Positions 25,401 to 42,984 of a DNA stretch of 64,000 nucleotides are shown here, piece by piece. Below the pieces are notes generated by a model. It saw only the letters and a program-made list of their open reading frames with translations, had not been told where the DNA came from and ran no database searches. Position numbers and translations under genes: made by a program. The stretch covers positions 2,790,001 to 2,854,000 of the forward strand of contig NC_017586.1 in the NCBI RefSeq assembly GCF_000240165.1, read 5' to 3'. The first letter of the stretch is position 1. The number at the start of each line of letters is the position of its first letter. The DNA comes from Streptantibioticus cattleyicolor NRRL 8057 = DSM 46488. GTDB lineage: Bacteria > Actinomycetota > Actinomycetes > Streptomycetales > Streptomycetaceae.

Positions 25401-27274
25401 AGCCGGAGGTGTAGATGACGTAGGCGGGGTGGCGGACGTCCAACGGGCCACCACGCTCAGCGTCGGTGACCACAGCGTCCGACAACCCGGCCAGCTCGGC
25501 GGTGACCGCTTCGTCGTCCAGCACCACCCGGGCACACTCCACCGGCGGCAACGACACACCCGACGTCGTCACCACACACACCGGCTTGGCGTCGTCCAAC
25601 ATGTACGCGATCCGCTCGGCCGGATACTCCGGATCCACCGGCAGATACGCACCACCCGCCTTGTGCACCGCCAGCGCCGCCACCACCATCTCCACCGACC
25701 GCGGCACCGCCAACGCCACCAACGACTCACGCCCCACACCACACGCGATCAACAACCGCGCCAGCCGGTTCGCCCGCCCATCCACCTCCCCGTACGACAA
25801 CTCCTCACCCTCGAACACCAACGCCACCGCACCCGGCGACCGCGACACCCACCCCTCGAACAACCCCGCAACCGAAGCCGGAACCACCTCACGAGCCGTG
25901 GCATTACGCCCCACCACCAACTCGTCCCACTCCGACGACGACAACACCCCCACACCACTCACCGGCACATCCGGCGCCGACACCAAACCACCCAGCACCC
26001 GCACCAGACGCTCCGCCAACACCCCCGCACTCGACCCCTCGAACAGATCCACCGCGTACTGGATCTCGCCGACCAGGCCGGCCGGGGTGCCGTCGGGGTG
26101 GGCGCGTTCTTCCAGGTAGAAGGTGAGGTCGACCTTGGCGACGCCGGTGTCGACCTCGCCGAAGCGGGCGTCGACGCCGGGCACGGTGAACTTGCCCCCG
26201 GCGTTGCTCTGGAGGGTGAGGATCACCTGGAACAGCGGGGCGTGGGAGAGGCTGCGGCCGGGGTTGACGGCCTCGACGACCTGCTCGAAGGGGACGTCCT
26301 GGTGGGCGTAGGCGGCCAGGTCGGTCTCGCGGACGCGGGCCAGCAGTTCCCGGAACGTCGGGTCGCCGGAGACGTCGGTCCGCAGCACCAGGGTGTTGAC
26401 GAAGAACCCGACCAGGTCTTCCAGCGCCTCGTCGGTGCGGCCGGCGACGGCGGTGCCGAGCGGGATGTCGGTGCCGGCGCCGAGGCGGGAGAGCAGCACG
26501 GCGAGGGCGGCCTGGACGACCATGAAGACGGTGGTGTCGGTGCGCCGGGCGAGTTCCACCACGGCGGCGTGCAGGTCGGCGTCGACGGTGTAGCGGACGG
26601 TGGCGCCGCGGTGCGAGGCGACGGCGGGACGCGGCTTGTCGAGCGGGAGTTCCAGCAGCTCCGGCACGCCGTCCAACTGCTTGGCCCAGTAGGCGAGTTG
26701 TTCGGCGGCGAGGCTGTCCGGGTCGTCCTCGGCGCCGAGCACGTCACGCTGCCACAGCGCGTAGTCGGCGTACTGCACGGGCAGCGGCTCCCACGCCGGG
26801 GCGGTGCCGCCGACGCGGGCGCCGTACGCCTCGGAGAGGTCGCGGGCGAGCGGGGCGAGGGAACCGCCGTCGGCCGCGATGTGGTGGAGCAGCAGCAGGA
26901 GCACGTACTCCTCCGGCGCCACCTGATACAGCGTCACCTTCAGCGGGACCTCGCCCGCCAGGTCGAAGGCGTACCGTCCGCGTTCCCGCAGGGCCTCGGC
27001 GAGGGCCGGCTCGCCGTCGAGGGTGACGGACTCGACGGCGGGCCGGGCCTCGTCCCCCGGAGAGCACCACCTGGCACGGCTCGCCGTCGATCTCGGCGAA
27101 CCGGGTGCGCAGCGCCTCGTGGCGCTCCACCACGTCCCCGACCGCCGCGACCAGCGCCCCGGTGTCCAGCGCGCCGGAGAACCGGATGTACAGCGGGCAG
27201 TTGTAGGTCGGGCTGGGCCCTTCGAGCTGGAAGGCGAACCACAGCCGCCGCTGCGCGAAGGACATCGGGAACAT
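19453..27274 (-). CDS. NRPS, second subunit: C-A-T-C-A-T-E, with a frameshift near the 5' end
   Basis: About 2606 residues if a one-base frameshift at 27054-27058 is corrected. The start is ATG 27274, preceded by AAGGAG. C4 begins [11 protein letters not shown]; after ...QVVLSG the frame breaks and resumes as [10 protein letters not shown] and continues to HHIAADGG (~131). Then A4 ([10 protein letters not shown] ~626), T4 (LGGHSL ~1001), C5 (HHIAADGW ~1186), A5 (~1680), T5 (LGGDSI ~2056, the DS form typical before E) and an E domain ([10 protein letters not shown] ~2246, EGHGRE, VGFNYLG). Hand-read codes: A4 DAWTVAAVCK (Phe), A5 DAATVAAVCK (aromatic). E should give a D-residue at position 5. 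A4 and A5 share a near-identical core. Confidence 0.88.
21107..22081. repeat. Intragenic duplication, A5/T5 copy of the long block
   Basis: Partner of 24272-25246, offset 3165 bp. Identity ends sharply just before the codons for A-domain pocket positions 235-239. Part of the block uses many codons ending in G or T (CGT, GGT, GTG), unlike the surrounding C-ending codons. Confidence 0.85.
24272..25246. repeat. Intragenic duplication, A4/T4 copy of the long block
   Basis: This ~975-bp block matches 21107-22081 at a constant offset of 3165 bp (1055 codons, one module). I counted only about seven differences by eye. It encodes the C-terminal half of the A domain and the start of the T domain. Confidence 0.85.
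25570..26059. repeat. Intragenic duplication, second block (A4 copy; partner 22405-22894)
   Basis: About 490 bp matching 22405-22894, again at an offset of 3165 bp with only a few differences. It encodes the end of the C domain and the N-terminal part of the A domain. A diverged segment of ~320 bp separates the two conserved blocks in both modules. Confidence 0.8.
27054..27058 (-). other. One-base frameshift in a C5 (coding-strand G5) run
   Basis: On the coding strand the run reads TCCGGGGGACGAGG. With five G the frame leaves the C-domain sequence; with four G it reads [11 protein letters not shown] and continues without a break into the rest of the condensation domain, which is in the other frame. 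This is either a homopolymer sequencing error or a real lesion. Confidence 0.85.
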
Positions 27275-27324
27275 GGGTGGTCTCCTTGAGGGGACGCGGG
27301 CGGGAACGTGCGCGGGGTTTCTGG

Positions 27325-35559
<8,235 letters not shown>

Positions 35560-35848
35560 CTTTCCGACTCCTTGTGGATCCGATGCGTCACCAGGCGGCA
35601 CGGCGCAAGCGGTGCGGTGGTCTTCCGCGGCAAGGCGCGGTCCGGGCCGACGGGCGGCCCCGTGGTCCGGCGCGGCGGGCTCGTCCTGCGAAGCTCGCCG
35701 GCCGGGCGGCCAATTCGCTTCCGGCAGGAAGGCGGAACACTACGCAAATGACGATAGGAAGCCGGTCTTTCACCGCGTTATTGAAGCCCTTTCGACAACG
35801 GCGCGCGGCCGCCGCGGGCCGAATGCCGCCGGGCGCCGCGCCGGTACG
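35560..35848. promoter_or_regulatory. Divergent promoter region, NRPS operon/histidine kinase
   Basis: 289 bp without a gene. It should hold the promoters of the leftward NRPS operon and of the rightward two-component operon. TTGAAGC (35781-35787) is followed 11 bp later by TCGACAA (35792-35798), a possible SARP-type heptamer pair. The segment 35735-35800 is locally AT-richer than its surroundings. Confidence 0.4.
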
Positions 35849-37189
35849 ATGAGGCGTGTGAGCAGCGAGCGGTCACCGGGGTCCGAGCGGGAACGGCGAG
35901 GCCGGGACGGCGGCGGCGAACGGCGCCCGGCGGCGTTCTGGCGACCGGTCGCACAAGGGCTCTTCGACTTTTCCGGGTACAGCGTGCCGGAACTGGCGCG
36001 GCCGAAAAACCGGATACTGCGCCATCTCCCGTTGATCGCCGCGGTGTTGGCCGGACTTTCGCTGGTCGGCGGTGACACCGCGCTGATGGGCGCCCGGGTG
36101 GCGCTGCCGGTGGTGGTGTGCGCGCTGCCGGCGGTGGCCCAGTCGGCGGCGATCCCGCTGGCCCTGATCCGGCCGCCGGCCGCCTGGTGGCTGTCGCTGG
36201 CCGCGATGGCCTCGTACGCGGGGCTGAGCGCGGCGCTGCCCGGCCCGGAGCTGGCCGGCACCCCGTGGCCGTGGCCGGAGCCGGCGCTGCTGGCCCATCT
36301 GATCGTCACCTTCCTGACCGCGTGGCGGGTGCGCACCGCCGTCTTCATCGCGCAATGGGCCCTGAGCACCGCCGTCGGCGCCGTGGCGTGGGCGTTCTTC
36401 GCGCCGCCCGGCATCGTGCCGGACCTGCTGCCGTTCGCCGTGGTCTCCGCGTTCGGCCTGAGCGTGCTGGCCGGGCTGCGGGTACGCGACGAGGCCCGGC
36501 GCACCCTGCGCAAGCAGCAGCGCCTCACCGAGGTGGAACGCGCCCGGCGGGCGATGCTGGAGGAACGCACCCGCATCGCCCGGGAACTGCACGACGTGGT
36601 CGCCCACCACATGTCGGTGGTCGCCGTCCAGGCCGAGGCGGCGCCCTACCGGGTGGCCGAGCCGCCGAATGAGCTGGTGGAGAGCTTCGCCGGGATCAGG
36701 GAGAACGCGCTGGCCGCGCTCACCGAGATGCGGCACATCCTCGGCATGCTGCGCGACGACACCCCGGACCCGGACGCCCGCTACGCCCCGCAGCCCAGCC
36801 TGGACAACCTCGACGAGCTGCTGGACAACGTCCGCACCGCGGGGCTGACGGTCTCCGCCGCCGTCTCGGGCACCCCCCGTACGCTGCCGAAACGGGTCGA
36901 GCTGTCGGCGTTCCGGATCGTCCAGGAGGCGCTGAGCAACGCGCTGCGCCACTCCCCCGGCTCCCGGGTCGAGGTGGAGGTCGGCTACCGCCCGGACGCG
37001 GTGGAGCTGCGCGTCGCCAACAGCCCGGCCACCGCGCGGGTGCGGCGGCAGCCCGGGTCGGGCCACGGGGTGCTGGGGATGCGCGAGCGCGCCACCACGC
37101 TCGGCGGCACCCTGCGCGCCGGCCGCCGGGACGACGGGTGGTACGAAGTGGTGGCCTGTCTTCCGTACGCAGAGAGCGAGCGAGCGTGA
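35849..37189 (+). CDS. Two-component sensor histidine kinase (NarL-type, HisKA_3)
   Basis: About 446 residues from ATG 35849; a GTG at 35858 is an alternative start. Residues ~55-200 form about five or six membrane helices with almost no extracellular loop. Then come a coiled linker, the HisKA_3 dimerisation/phosphoacceptor motif RIARELHDVVAHHMSVV (His ~248) and a HATPase_c domain (FRIVQEALSNALRH, GHGVLGMRERATTLGG, G-box GSGHGV). It phosphorylates the response regulator encoded next, to which it is coupled by a GTGA overlap. It may regulate the exporter or the cluster. Confidence 0.92.
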   Translation: MRRVSSERSPGSERERRGRDGGGERRPAAFWRPVAQGLFDFSGYSVPELARPKNRILRHLPLIAAVLAGLSLVGGDTALMGARVALPVVVCALPAVAQSAAIPLALIRPPAAWWLSLAAMASYAGLSAALPGPELAGTPWPWPEPALLAHLIVTFLTAWRVRTAVFIAQWALSTAVGAVAWAFFAPPGIVPDLLPFAVVSAFGLSVLAGLRVRDEARRTLRKQQRLTEVERARRAMLEERTRIARELHDVVAHHMSVVAVQAEAAPYRVAEPPNELVESFAGIRENALAALTEMRHILGMLRDDTPDPDARYAPQPSLDNLDELLDNVRTAGLTVSAAVSGTPRTLPKRVELSAFRIVQEALSNALRHSPGSRVEVEVGYRPDAVELRVANSPATARVRRQPGSGHGVLGMRERATTLGGTLRAGRRDDGWYEVVACLPYAESERA

Positions 37190-37848
37190 CGATCCGGGTA
37201 CTGATCGCGGACGACCAGACGATGATCCGCGAGTCGTTCGCGATCCTGCTGAACGCCCAGCCGGACATCGAGGTGGTCGGGGAGGCCGGGGACGGCGAGG
37301 AGGCGGTGCGCGCGGTCGCGGAGCTGGGCCCCGACGTGGTGCTGATGGACATCCGGATGCCCCGACTCGACGGCCTGGAGGCCACCCGCCGGATCACCGG
37401 CGACGGCGACGCGGCGGCCAAGGTGCTGGTGCTCACCACCTTCGACCTGGACGAGTACGTCTACGAGGCGCTGCGCGCGGGCGCCAGCGGCTTCCTGCTG
37501 AAGACCTCCTCGGCGCACCAGCTCGCCGACGCGGTGCGCACCGTGCACGAGGGCGGGGCGCTGCTCGCCCCCACCGTCACCCGGCGGCTCATCCAGGAGT
37601 TCTCCCGGCTGGGCGGCAAGCCCGCGCCCCGCCGGGAACGCGTGGGCGACCTGACCGAACGCGAGACGCAGGTGCTCTGTCTGATCGCCCAGGGGCTGTC
37701 CAACCTGGAGATCGCCGGTGAACTGGTGATCTCCGAGCAGACGGTGAAGACCCACGTCAGCCGGATCCTGATCAAGCTGGGGCTGCGGGACCGGACCCAG
37801 GCCGCGGTCTTCGCCTACGAGACCGGGCTGGTCGTGGTCGGCGAGTGA
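37186..37848 (+). CDS. LuxR/NarL-family response regulator
   Basis: 220 residues from a GTG overlapping the kinase stop. The receiver domain has the acidic pocket DD at residues 9-10, phospho-acceptor Asp55 in VVLMDIRMP, Thr in LTTFDLDEY and Lys in GFLLKTSS. The C-terminal LuxR-type HTH is LTERETQVLCLIAQGLSNLEIA with SEQTVKTHVSRIL (~residues 155-215). It is the cognate partner of the kinase. It converges with the exporter permease, whose stop is 22 bp away. Confidence 0.93.
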   Translation: MTIRVLIADDQTMIRESFAILLNAQPDIEVVGEAGDGEEAVRAVAELGPDVVLMDIRMPRLDGLEATRRITGDGDAAAKVLVLTTFDLDEYVYEALRAGASGFLLKTSSAHQLADAVRTVHEGGALLAPTVTRRLIQEFSRLGGKPAPRRERVGDLTERETQVLCLIAQGLSNLEIAGELVISEQTVKTHVSRILIKLGLRDRTQAAVFAYETGLVVVGE

Positions 37849-37870
37849 CCCGCCCGGCAGCGCCCCGGGG

Positions 37871-38680
37871 TCAGCTCCGCGTGCGGTACTTCCACACCGC
37901 CAGCGGCGCGAAGACCGCCATCAGGCCCACGCTCCACGCCACGGCCACCAGTGCCTCGTGCCCCACCGGGCCGCCGATCAGCAGATGGCGGGCGGTGTCG
38001 ACGACCGCGGTCATCGGGTTGTTGGCGACGAACAGCCGCAGCCACCCCGGCATGGTGCCCGGGTCGACGAAGATCGAGCTGCCGAACTGCAACGGCACCA
38101 TGGCCAGCGTGCCGATGGACTGCACGGTCTCCATGCCGCGCGCGGCCAGCCCGATGAAGGCGTGCAGCCAGCACAGCGCGACGCCGTAGAGCAGCACCAC
38201 GCCGAGCGCGCCGAGCGCTTGCAGCGGCCCGGTGTGGATGCGGAACCCGATGGCCAGCGCGAAGGCGAGGACCACCAGTTGCCCGGCGAGCAGGCGTACC
38301 GCGTCGGCCAGGATGCGGCCGGTGAGCACCGCCGAGCGGGCCACCGGCATGGCCCGGTAGCGGTCCATCACCCCGGTGGCGAAGTCGGCGTTGAGGCCGA
38401 TGCCGGAGGTGCGGGAGGTGGTGGTGATGGTCAGCGCCATGATGCCGGGCATCAGGTACTGCCGGTACTGGGCGCTGTCGCCGGCGATGGCGCCGCCGAA
38501 GGCGTAGATGAAGACCAGCGAGAGCACCACCGGCATCAAGGTGGCGTCGATGATCTGGCCGGGGCTGGCGACCGCCTTGCGCAGGTTGCGGCGGGCCAGC
38601 ACCAGGGTGTGGCGGACGGCGCCGGCCGCCCCCGGGTGCGCCGGGCGGACCGCCGCGGGGATCGTCGTCACCGTGCTCAC
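37871..38680 (-). CDS. ABC-2 type permease, DrrB-like exporter subunit
   Basis: 269 residues from a GTG in a GTGA overlap with the ATPase gene. Six membrane helices are visible, with the DrrB/ABC-2 signature region NADFATGVMDRYRAMPVARSAVLTGRI (in parts) and NNPMTAVVDTARHLL near the C-terminus. With the ATPase it forms a drug-type exporter, in this context likely for self-resistance or export of the peptide product. Confidence 0.9.
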   Translation of the reverse strand: MSTVTTIPAAVRPAHPGAAGAVRHTLVLARRNLRKAVASPGQIIDATLMPVVLSLVFIYAFGGAIAGDSAQYRQYLMPGIMALTITTTSRTSGIGLNADFATGVMDRYRAMPVARSAVLTGRILADAVRLLAGQLVVLAFALAIGFRIHTGPLQALGALGVVLLYGVALCWLHAFIGLAARGMETVQSIGTLAMVPLQFGSSIFVDPGTMPGWLRLFVANNPMTAVVDTARHLLIGGPVGHEALVAVAWSVGLMAVFAPLAVWKYRTRS

Positions 38681-39702
38681 ACCGCACTCCTCGCTGCCGG
38701 TCGTACCAGGTCGTCGGCCGGTCCGGCCGGGGTCTCCGGCTCCTCCGGCCCCCGGCCCCGCGAGGAGCCGGTGAGCATCAAGAACACCTCGTCGAGGCTG
38801 GGCAGGCTGGTCTCCACCGAGGCCAGCGGGACGCCGGCCGCGCCCAGCGTGCGGATCAGCGCGGTGAGCGCCTCGCCGCCGCCGGACAGCGGCAGGCGCA
38901 GGCTCTGCGGGGCGCCGCCGTCGCCCTCCACCACGGTGACCCGGTGGCCGGCCGAGGCCAGCGCGGCCTGGAGCGCGGGCAGGGCGCCGGGGTGCTCGGG
39001 GCGGACCCGCAGCGTCTGGCCGCCGAAGCGTTCCCGCAGCTCCGCGGTGCGGCCGGTGGCGATCACCTGGCCGCGGTCGATGACCACCAGGGAGTCGGCG
39101 AGCGCCTCGGCCTCCTCCATGTACTGGGTGGTCAGCAGCACCGTGGTGCCGGCGTCGGCGAGCCTGCGCACCTCGGCCCAGAGCGCGTTGCGGCTGTGCG
39201 GGTCGAGGCCGGTGGTGGGCTCGTCCAGCACGAGCACCCGCGGCTCGCCCACCAGGCTGGCGGCGAGGTCGAGGCGGCGGCGCATCCCTCCGGAGTAGCC
39301 GCCGCAGGGGCGCCCGCCGGCCTCCGTGAGCCCGAACCGCTCCAGCAGCTCGTCGGCGCGGGAACGGGCCGCGCGCCGCGAGAAGTTGAACAGCCGGGCG
39401 ATGACGTACAGGTTCTCCCGCCCCGGCATGTCCTCGTCCACCGAGGCGTACTGGCCGGTGAGGCCGATCAGCGGGCGTACCCGGGCGGCCTGGCGCACCA
39501 CGTCGTGGCCGTGCACCAGGACCCGCCCGGCGTCCGGCTCGACCAGGGTGGAGACCACGCGTACCAAGGTGGTCTTGCCGGCGCCGTTGGGCCCGAGCAG
39601 GCCGAGCACCTTCCCGGCCGGGACCTGAAGGCTCAGGCCGCGGATCGCCCGGGTGCTGCCGAAGCTCTTCTCCAGGCGGTCGATCTCGATGGCCGGGGTC
39701 AT
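38677..39702 (-). CDS. ABC transporter ATP-binding protein, DrrA-like
   Basis: 341 residues. Walker A GPNGAGKTT (~residue 38), Q-loop LTGQYASVDEDM, signature YSGGMRRRLDLA, Walker B VLVLDEPTTGLDP and switch region LLTTQYMEEAEALAD are all present. The ~100-residue C-terminal extension with LPLSGGGEAL and VETSLPSLDEVFL is characteristic of DrrA-type drug exporters. It is the last but one gene of the long leftward biosynthetic block and is coupled to the permease. Confidence 0.93.
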   Translation of the reverse strand: MTPAIEIDRLEKSFGSTRAIRGLSLQVPAGKVLGLLGPNGAGKTTLVRVVSTLVEPDAGRVLVHGHDVVRQAARVRPLIGLTGQYASVDEDMPGRENLYVIARLFNFSRRAARSRADELLERFGLTEAGGRPCGGYSGGMRRRLDLAASLVGEPRVLVLDEPTTGLDPHSRNALWAEVRRLADAGTTVLLTTQYMEEAEALADSLVVIDRGQVIATGRTAELRERFGGQTLRVRPEHPGALPALQAALASAGHRVTVVEGDGGAPQSLRLPLSGGGEALTALIRTLGAAGVPLASVETSLPSLDEVFLMLTGSSRGRGPEEPETPAGPADDLVRPAARSAV

Positions 39703-39723
39703 GCGGTCACTCCAGGGGTCGGA

Positions 39724-40707
39724 TCAGTCGAGGACGTAGCCGTCGTCCGCCCGCAGGACGCGGCTGCGGCGCAGGTCGGTGAGGACGAAGGTGCGCTGGA
39801 GCCAGCGGTCCTTGCCGTCGTAGCGGGGGCGGAAGGCGGTGCGGCCGTGGGTGGTGACCCGGTTGTCGACGATGGCCAGGTCGCCGGGGGCGAGCACGGC
39901 GGTGCGGGCGATCTCCTCGAAGACCTCGGAGAGTTCGCCGAGCGCCGCCCGCGCCCGGTCGGTGAGCGGCCTGGTGGCCGACAGGTCCACCCGCAGGTCC
40001 GGGTCGTCCGGGTCGCCGGAGATCACCGGGTGCGGGGTGGGGTCGCCGCCGGCGTCGCCGAACGAGGGCGGCGGCGCGGTGACGAACTCGGCGGCGGCAA
40101 GCGCCCGCCGGGTCTCCTCGGACAGCAGCGGCAGCGCGTCCCGGATGCCCGCGGTGCGCAGTCCGGCGATGCCGTCGTGGTCGGCGCGCAGGCACAGCAG
40201 CATCACGAAGTCGGGCCGGTGCGGGTGGAACGCGTTCTCGTTGTGCCAGGTCAGCAGCACCGAGCCGGCGTTGCCCTGGAAGGTCTCCTGGCCCGGTACC
40301 GGCACCACGTCCTGCACCAGGGCGCCGGACTTCTCGGGGCGGAAGGCGGCCGGGTCGCCGAGACCGCAGGCGATCATGGTGAGGACGGCGGCCGGCACCG
40401 AGGCGGTGCGCTGCACCGAGCCGCGGGCGTTCGGGGTGGGCGGCAGCGTCTCCTCGTCCACCGGCAGGCCGCGCACCAGCAGCACCCCGCCGGTGCCGGA
40501 GTCGCGCCGGAAGTCGTGGAGCGCGCGGCGCAGCGCGACCGGCAGCGCGGACCAGCCGGCCCGGGCGGCGGCCACCCAGGAGGGGTCGTCCACCGGGCCG
40601 CCGGGCGCCGCGCACAGCGCGCGGGCGACGTCCTCGGTGGCCCCGGCGTCCGTGGCGGACAGCGTGAAGACGCCGGCCGGCGCGGCGGTGTCGAGTACGG
40701 CCGTCAT
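39724..40707 (-). CDS. Fe(II)/2-oxoglutarate dioxygenase, AsnO/VioC/clavaminate-synthase type
   Basis: 327 residues from an ATG in an ATGA overlap with mbtH. The iron motif is in [13 protein letters not shown] (His and Glu, ~residue 155) and the distal His in [13 protein letters not shown]; the 2-oxoglutarate-binding Arg fits LQRTFVLTD. The sequence style (HxE followed by NAFHPH, then [11 protein letters not shown]) is that of the beta-hydroxylases AsnO (free L-Asn, CDA) and VioC (L-Arg, viomycin). Module 2 has an Asn-like code, so beta-hydroxylation of Asn is the leading hypothesis; Arg or another amino acid cannot be excluded. Confidence 0.85.
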   Translation of the reverse strand: MTAVLDTAAPAGVFTLSATDAGATEDVARALCAAPGGPVDDPSWVAAARAGWSALPVALRRALHDFRRDSGTGGVLLVRGLPVDEETLPPTPNARGSVQRTASVPAAVLTMIACGLGDPAAFRPEKSGALVQDVVPVPGQETFQGNAGSVLLTWHNENAFHPHRPDFVMLLCLRADHDGIAGLRTAGIRDALPLLSEETRRALAAAEFVTAPPPSFGDAGGDPTPHPVISGDPDDPDLRVDLSATRPLTDRARAALGELSEVFEEIARTAVLAPGDLAIVDNRVTTHGRTAFRPRYDGKDRWLQRTFVLTDLRRSRVLRADDGYVLD

Positions 40708-40919
40708 GCGGCACCGTCCATGGCGGCGGCCAGGCTCTTGGGGCGCATGTCGGTCCAGTTGGCGGCGATGAAGTCGAGTACCTCGGCGCGGCCGGCCTCG
40801 GGGTGGGCGACGGTCCAGCCGGCCGGCACCTCGATGGTCACCGGCCACAGCGAGTACTGGCCCTCGTCGTTGACGAGCGCCAGGTACCGGCCGTCGGCGT
40901 CCTCGAACGGGTTGGTCAT
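40704..40919 (-). CDS. MbtH-family protein
   Basis: 71 residues with the MbtH signature: NPFED at the start, [13 protein letters not shown]-x-GW and a C-terminal segment with the W-T-D-x-RP pattern ([11 protein letters not shown]). MbtH proteins bind and activate or stabilise NRPS adenylation domains. Its position inside the cluster indicates that one or more of the eight A domains depend on it. Translation is coupled to the downstream dioxygenase. Confidence 0.97.
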   Translation of the reverse strand: MTNPFEDADGRYLALVNDEGQYSLWPVTIEVPAGWTVAHPEAGRAEVLDFIAANWTDMRPKSLAAAMDGAA

Positions 40920-40938
40920 CGGTTGTGCCTTTCTCTGC

Positions 40939-41907
40939 TCAGGTCAGGGATGCCGTGGCGAGCGCGTCGGCGCCGTAGACGCCCTGCACCCACGTGGCGT
41001 GGTAGACGGTGTCGAGATAGCGCTCGCCCAGGTCGGGGGCGATGGCCACGGCGGTCGTCTCCGGGGTGCCGTGTTCGGCGAGCCACGCGGTGGCGCCGCT
41101 GACGACCGTTCCGGTGGAGCCGCCGAACAGGAAGCCGCGGGCGGCCAGCCGGTGGCACATGCGCACGGTGTCGGTCTCCGGGACGAGCAGCACGTCGTCG
41201 ACGAAGCTCTCGTCGAGCAGTTGCGGGCGCACCCCGGTGCCCAGGCCCGGGATCATCCGGGGGGCCGGCGGGTGGCCGAAGGTGACCGAGCCGACGCTGT
41301 CCACGGCCACGATGCGCACGGTGGGCCGGTGTTCCTTGAACCAGCGGGCGCAGCCCATCAGGGTGCCGGTGGTGCCGGCGCCCACGAAGAGCACGTCCAG
41401 GGCGGGGAAGGAGCGGTCCACGGCGCGGGCCGTCCAGCGGTAGTGGGCGCGCCAGTTGCCGGGGTTGGCGTACTGGTTGAGCCACACGTACCGCTTGTCC
41501 TCCTCGCACAGCCGGCGCACGTGGGCCAGCCGGGCGCCGAGGAAACCGCCGTCGGCGGCGGGCTCGGTCACCGTGTAGACGGTGGCGCCCAGCGCCTCCA
41601 TCAGCCGCTTGGAGGCGAGGTTGCAGCGCGAGTCGGTGACGCAGACGAAGCGGTAGCCCTTGCTCGCCGCGATGACGCTGAGGGCCACCCCGAGGTTTCC
41701 GGACGAGGACTCCACCAGAACCGAGTCCGGGCCGAGCAGCCCGTCGCGTTCGGCGGCCTCCACCATCTCCACCGCGGCCTTGAGCTTGACCGAGCCGGTG
41801 AAGTTGAACCCCTCGCACTTGAGGTGGAGCGGGCTGCCGATCACCGCGTTCAGGTCGACGTACAGGTCTTCCGCGTTGAATTCCTGGGGAGCCGAGATGA
41901 TCGGCAC
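40939..41907 (-). CDS. sbnA: SbnA-like PLP enzyme (2,3-diaminopropionate pathway, step 1)
   Basis: 322 residues from a GTG with GGGAGG upstream. It belongs to the cysteine-synthase fold: PLP Lys in [10 protein letters not shown] (~residue 41), the phosphate/carboxylate loop [10 protein letters not shown] and a second Gly-rich loop in [10 protein letters not shown]. The SbnA subgroup uses O-phospho-L-serine and L-glutamate to form N-(1-amino-1-carboxy-2-ethyl)-glutamate. The adjacent SbnB-like gene supports this role over ordinary cysteine synthesis. Product: L-2,3-diaminopropionate for the NRPS. Confidence 0.9.
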   Translation of the reverse strand: MPIISAPQEFNAEDLYVDLNAVIGSPLHLKCEGFNFTGSVKLKAAVEMVEAAERDGLLGPDSVLVESSSGNLGVALSVIAASKGYRFVCVTDSRCNLASKRLMEALGATVYTVTEPAADGGFLGARLAHVRRLCEEDKRYVWLNQYANPGNWRAHYRWTARAVDRSFPALDVLFVGAGTTGTLMGCARWFKEHRPTVRIVAVDSVGSVTFGHPPAPRMIPGLGTGVRPQLLDESFVDDVLLVPETDTVRMCHRLAARGFLFGGSTGTVVSGATAWLAEHGTPETTAVAIAPDLGERYLDTVYHATWVQGVYGADALATASLT

Positions 41908-41949
41908 GAAACCTCCCGCCCTTGGGGACGTTGGCGAATGCGTCAGTGG

Positions 41950-42984
41950 TCAGCCGTAGCGGCGCAGGTCGTGGAAGAAGTCGTCGACGACGGCGAGTTC
42001 CCCTTCGGCGCGCACGGTGTCGTAGATGTGCCGGCCGAGGGCGAGGTCGAGGACGCCGAGGCCGAACGGGGAGAAGATCAGCGGGCGGTCGGTGGGCGGG
42101 GTGAGCCGCGCGGTGAGCACGTCGTGCAGGGTGCCGTGCACGAAGTCGCGGTTGCCGGTGAGCTGTTCGGCCAGGTGGAGCGAGGTGTTGGCCTTCAGGC
42201 AGTGGTCGACGTCGTCCACCACGTTGGTGGCGGCGAGCACCACCTCGGGGGCGAGGTCGCGCAGCGAGACGTGGAGCACCAGCGGGTTGTGGTCGAACCA
42301 GGCGGGGTCGGTGACGTGCGGGGTGCCGGCCACGGTGGCGAAGACGACCAGGTCGCTGGAGCGGATCAGGTCCTCGGCGTGTTCGTGGACGGTGACCGGG
42401 CCCGGCTCGCCAGCGCCGCGCAGGTACTCGGTGAAGCCGGTGGCGTGCTCGGCCGACAGGTCGTGGACGCCGACCTGGTCGAACGACCAGCCGGTGCCGG
42501 CCAGGTAGGTGTGGATGTAGCGGGCGATCAGGCCGGTGCCGAAGAAGCCGATCCGGGTCGGGCGCGGCCGGCCCTCGCTGAGCTTGGCGGCGGCCAGCGC
42601 GGCGGAGGCGGCGGTGCGGGCCGCGCTGATGATGGAGGACTCCAGGCAGGCCAGCGGGTAGCCGGTGTCGTGGTCGTTGAGGATGAGCACGGCGGACGCC
42701 CGCGGGATGCCGGCCTCGACGTTCTCCGGGAAGCTGGAGATCCACTTGAGCCCGTCGGTGCGGATCTCGCCGCCGACCGAGGCGGGCAGCGCGATGATCC
42801 GGGCGGTGGGCCGGTCGGGGAAGCGCAGGAAGTACGAGGGCGGGTTGACCGTTTCCCCGTCACCGTGCAGCCGGTAGGCGGTCTCGATCAGGTCGACGAC
42901 CTCCTTGTGGCGGCCGTCGAGGATCCGGTGCACCTGGGCGCCGGGGATCACCGCGAACGCGGGCGGCTGGTGCTGCTGGGGCAT
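41950..42984 (-). CDS. sbnB: SbnB-like NAD-dependent dehydrogenase (2,3-diaminopropionate pathway, step 2)
   Basis: 344 residues. It has the ornithine-cyclodeaminase/mu-crystallin fold: substrate part with GLKWISSFPEN, then a Rossmann core IGFFGTGLIARYIHTYL, VVFATVAGTPHV and HVSLRDLAPEV. The long N-terminus and the LKWISSFPxN signature resemble SbnB, which oxidatively splits the SbnA product into L-2,3-diaminopropionate and 2-oxoglutarate. It precedes sbnA in the same operon. A second member of the fold at 47035-48036 is more divergent. Confidence 0.9.
   Translation of the reverse strand: MPQQHQPPAFAVIPGAQVHRILDGRHKEVVDLIETAYRLHGDGETVNPPSYFLRFPDRPTARIIALPASVGGEIRTDGLKWISSFPENVEAGIPRASAVLILNDHDTGYPLACLESSIISAARTAASAALAAAKLSEGRPRPTRIGFFGTGLIARYIHTYLAGTGWSFDQVGVHDLSAEHATGFTEYLRGAGEPGPVTVHEHAEDLIRSSDLVVFATVAGTPHVTDPAWFDHNPLVLHVSLRDLAPEVVLAATNVVDDVDHCLKANTSLHLAEQLTGNRDFVHGTLHDVLTARLTPPTDRPLIFSPFGLGVLDLALGRHIYDTVRAEGELAVVDDFFHDLRRYG

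Noticed and set aside
19453-26937. Taking the ATG at 26937 as the start of the second NRPS
   Set aside because: It falls inside a conserved condensation domain and has no ribosome site; the true start with AAGGAG is at 27274 and a frameshift separates the two parts.
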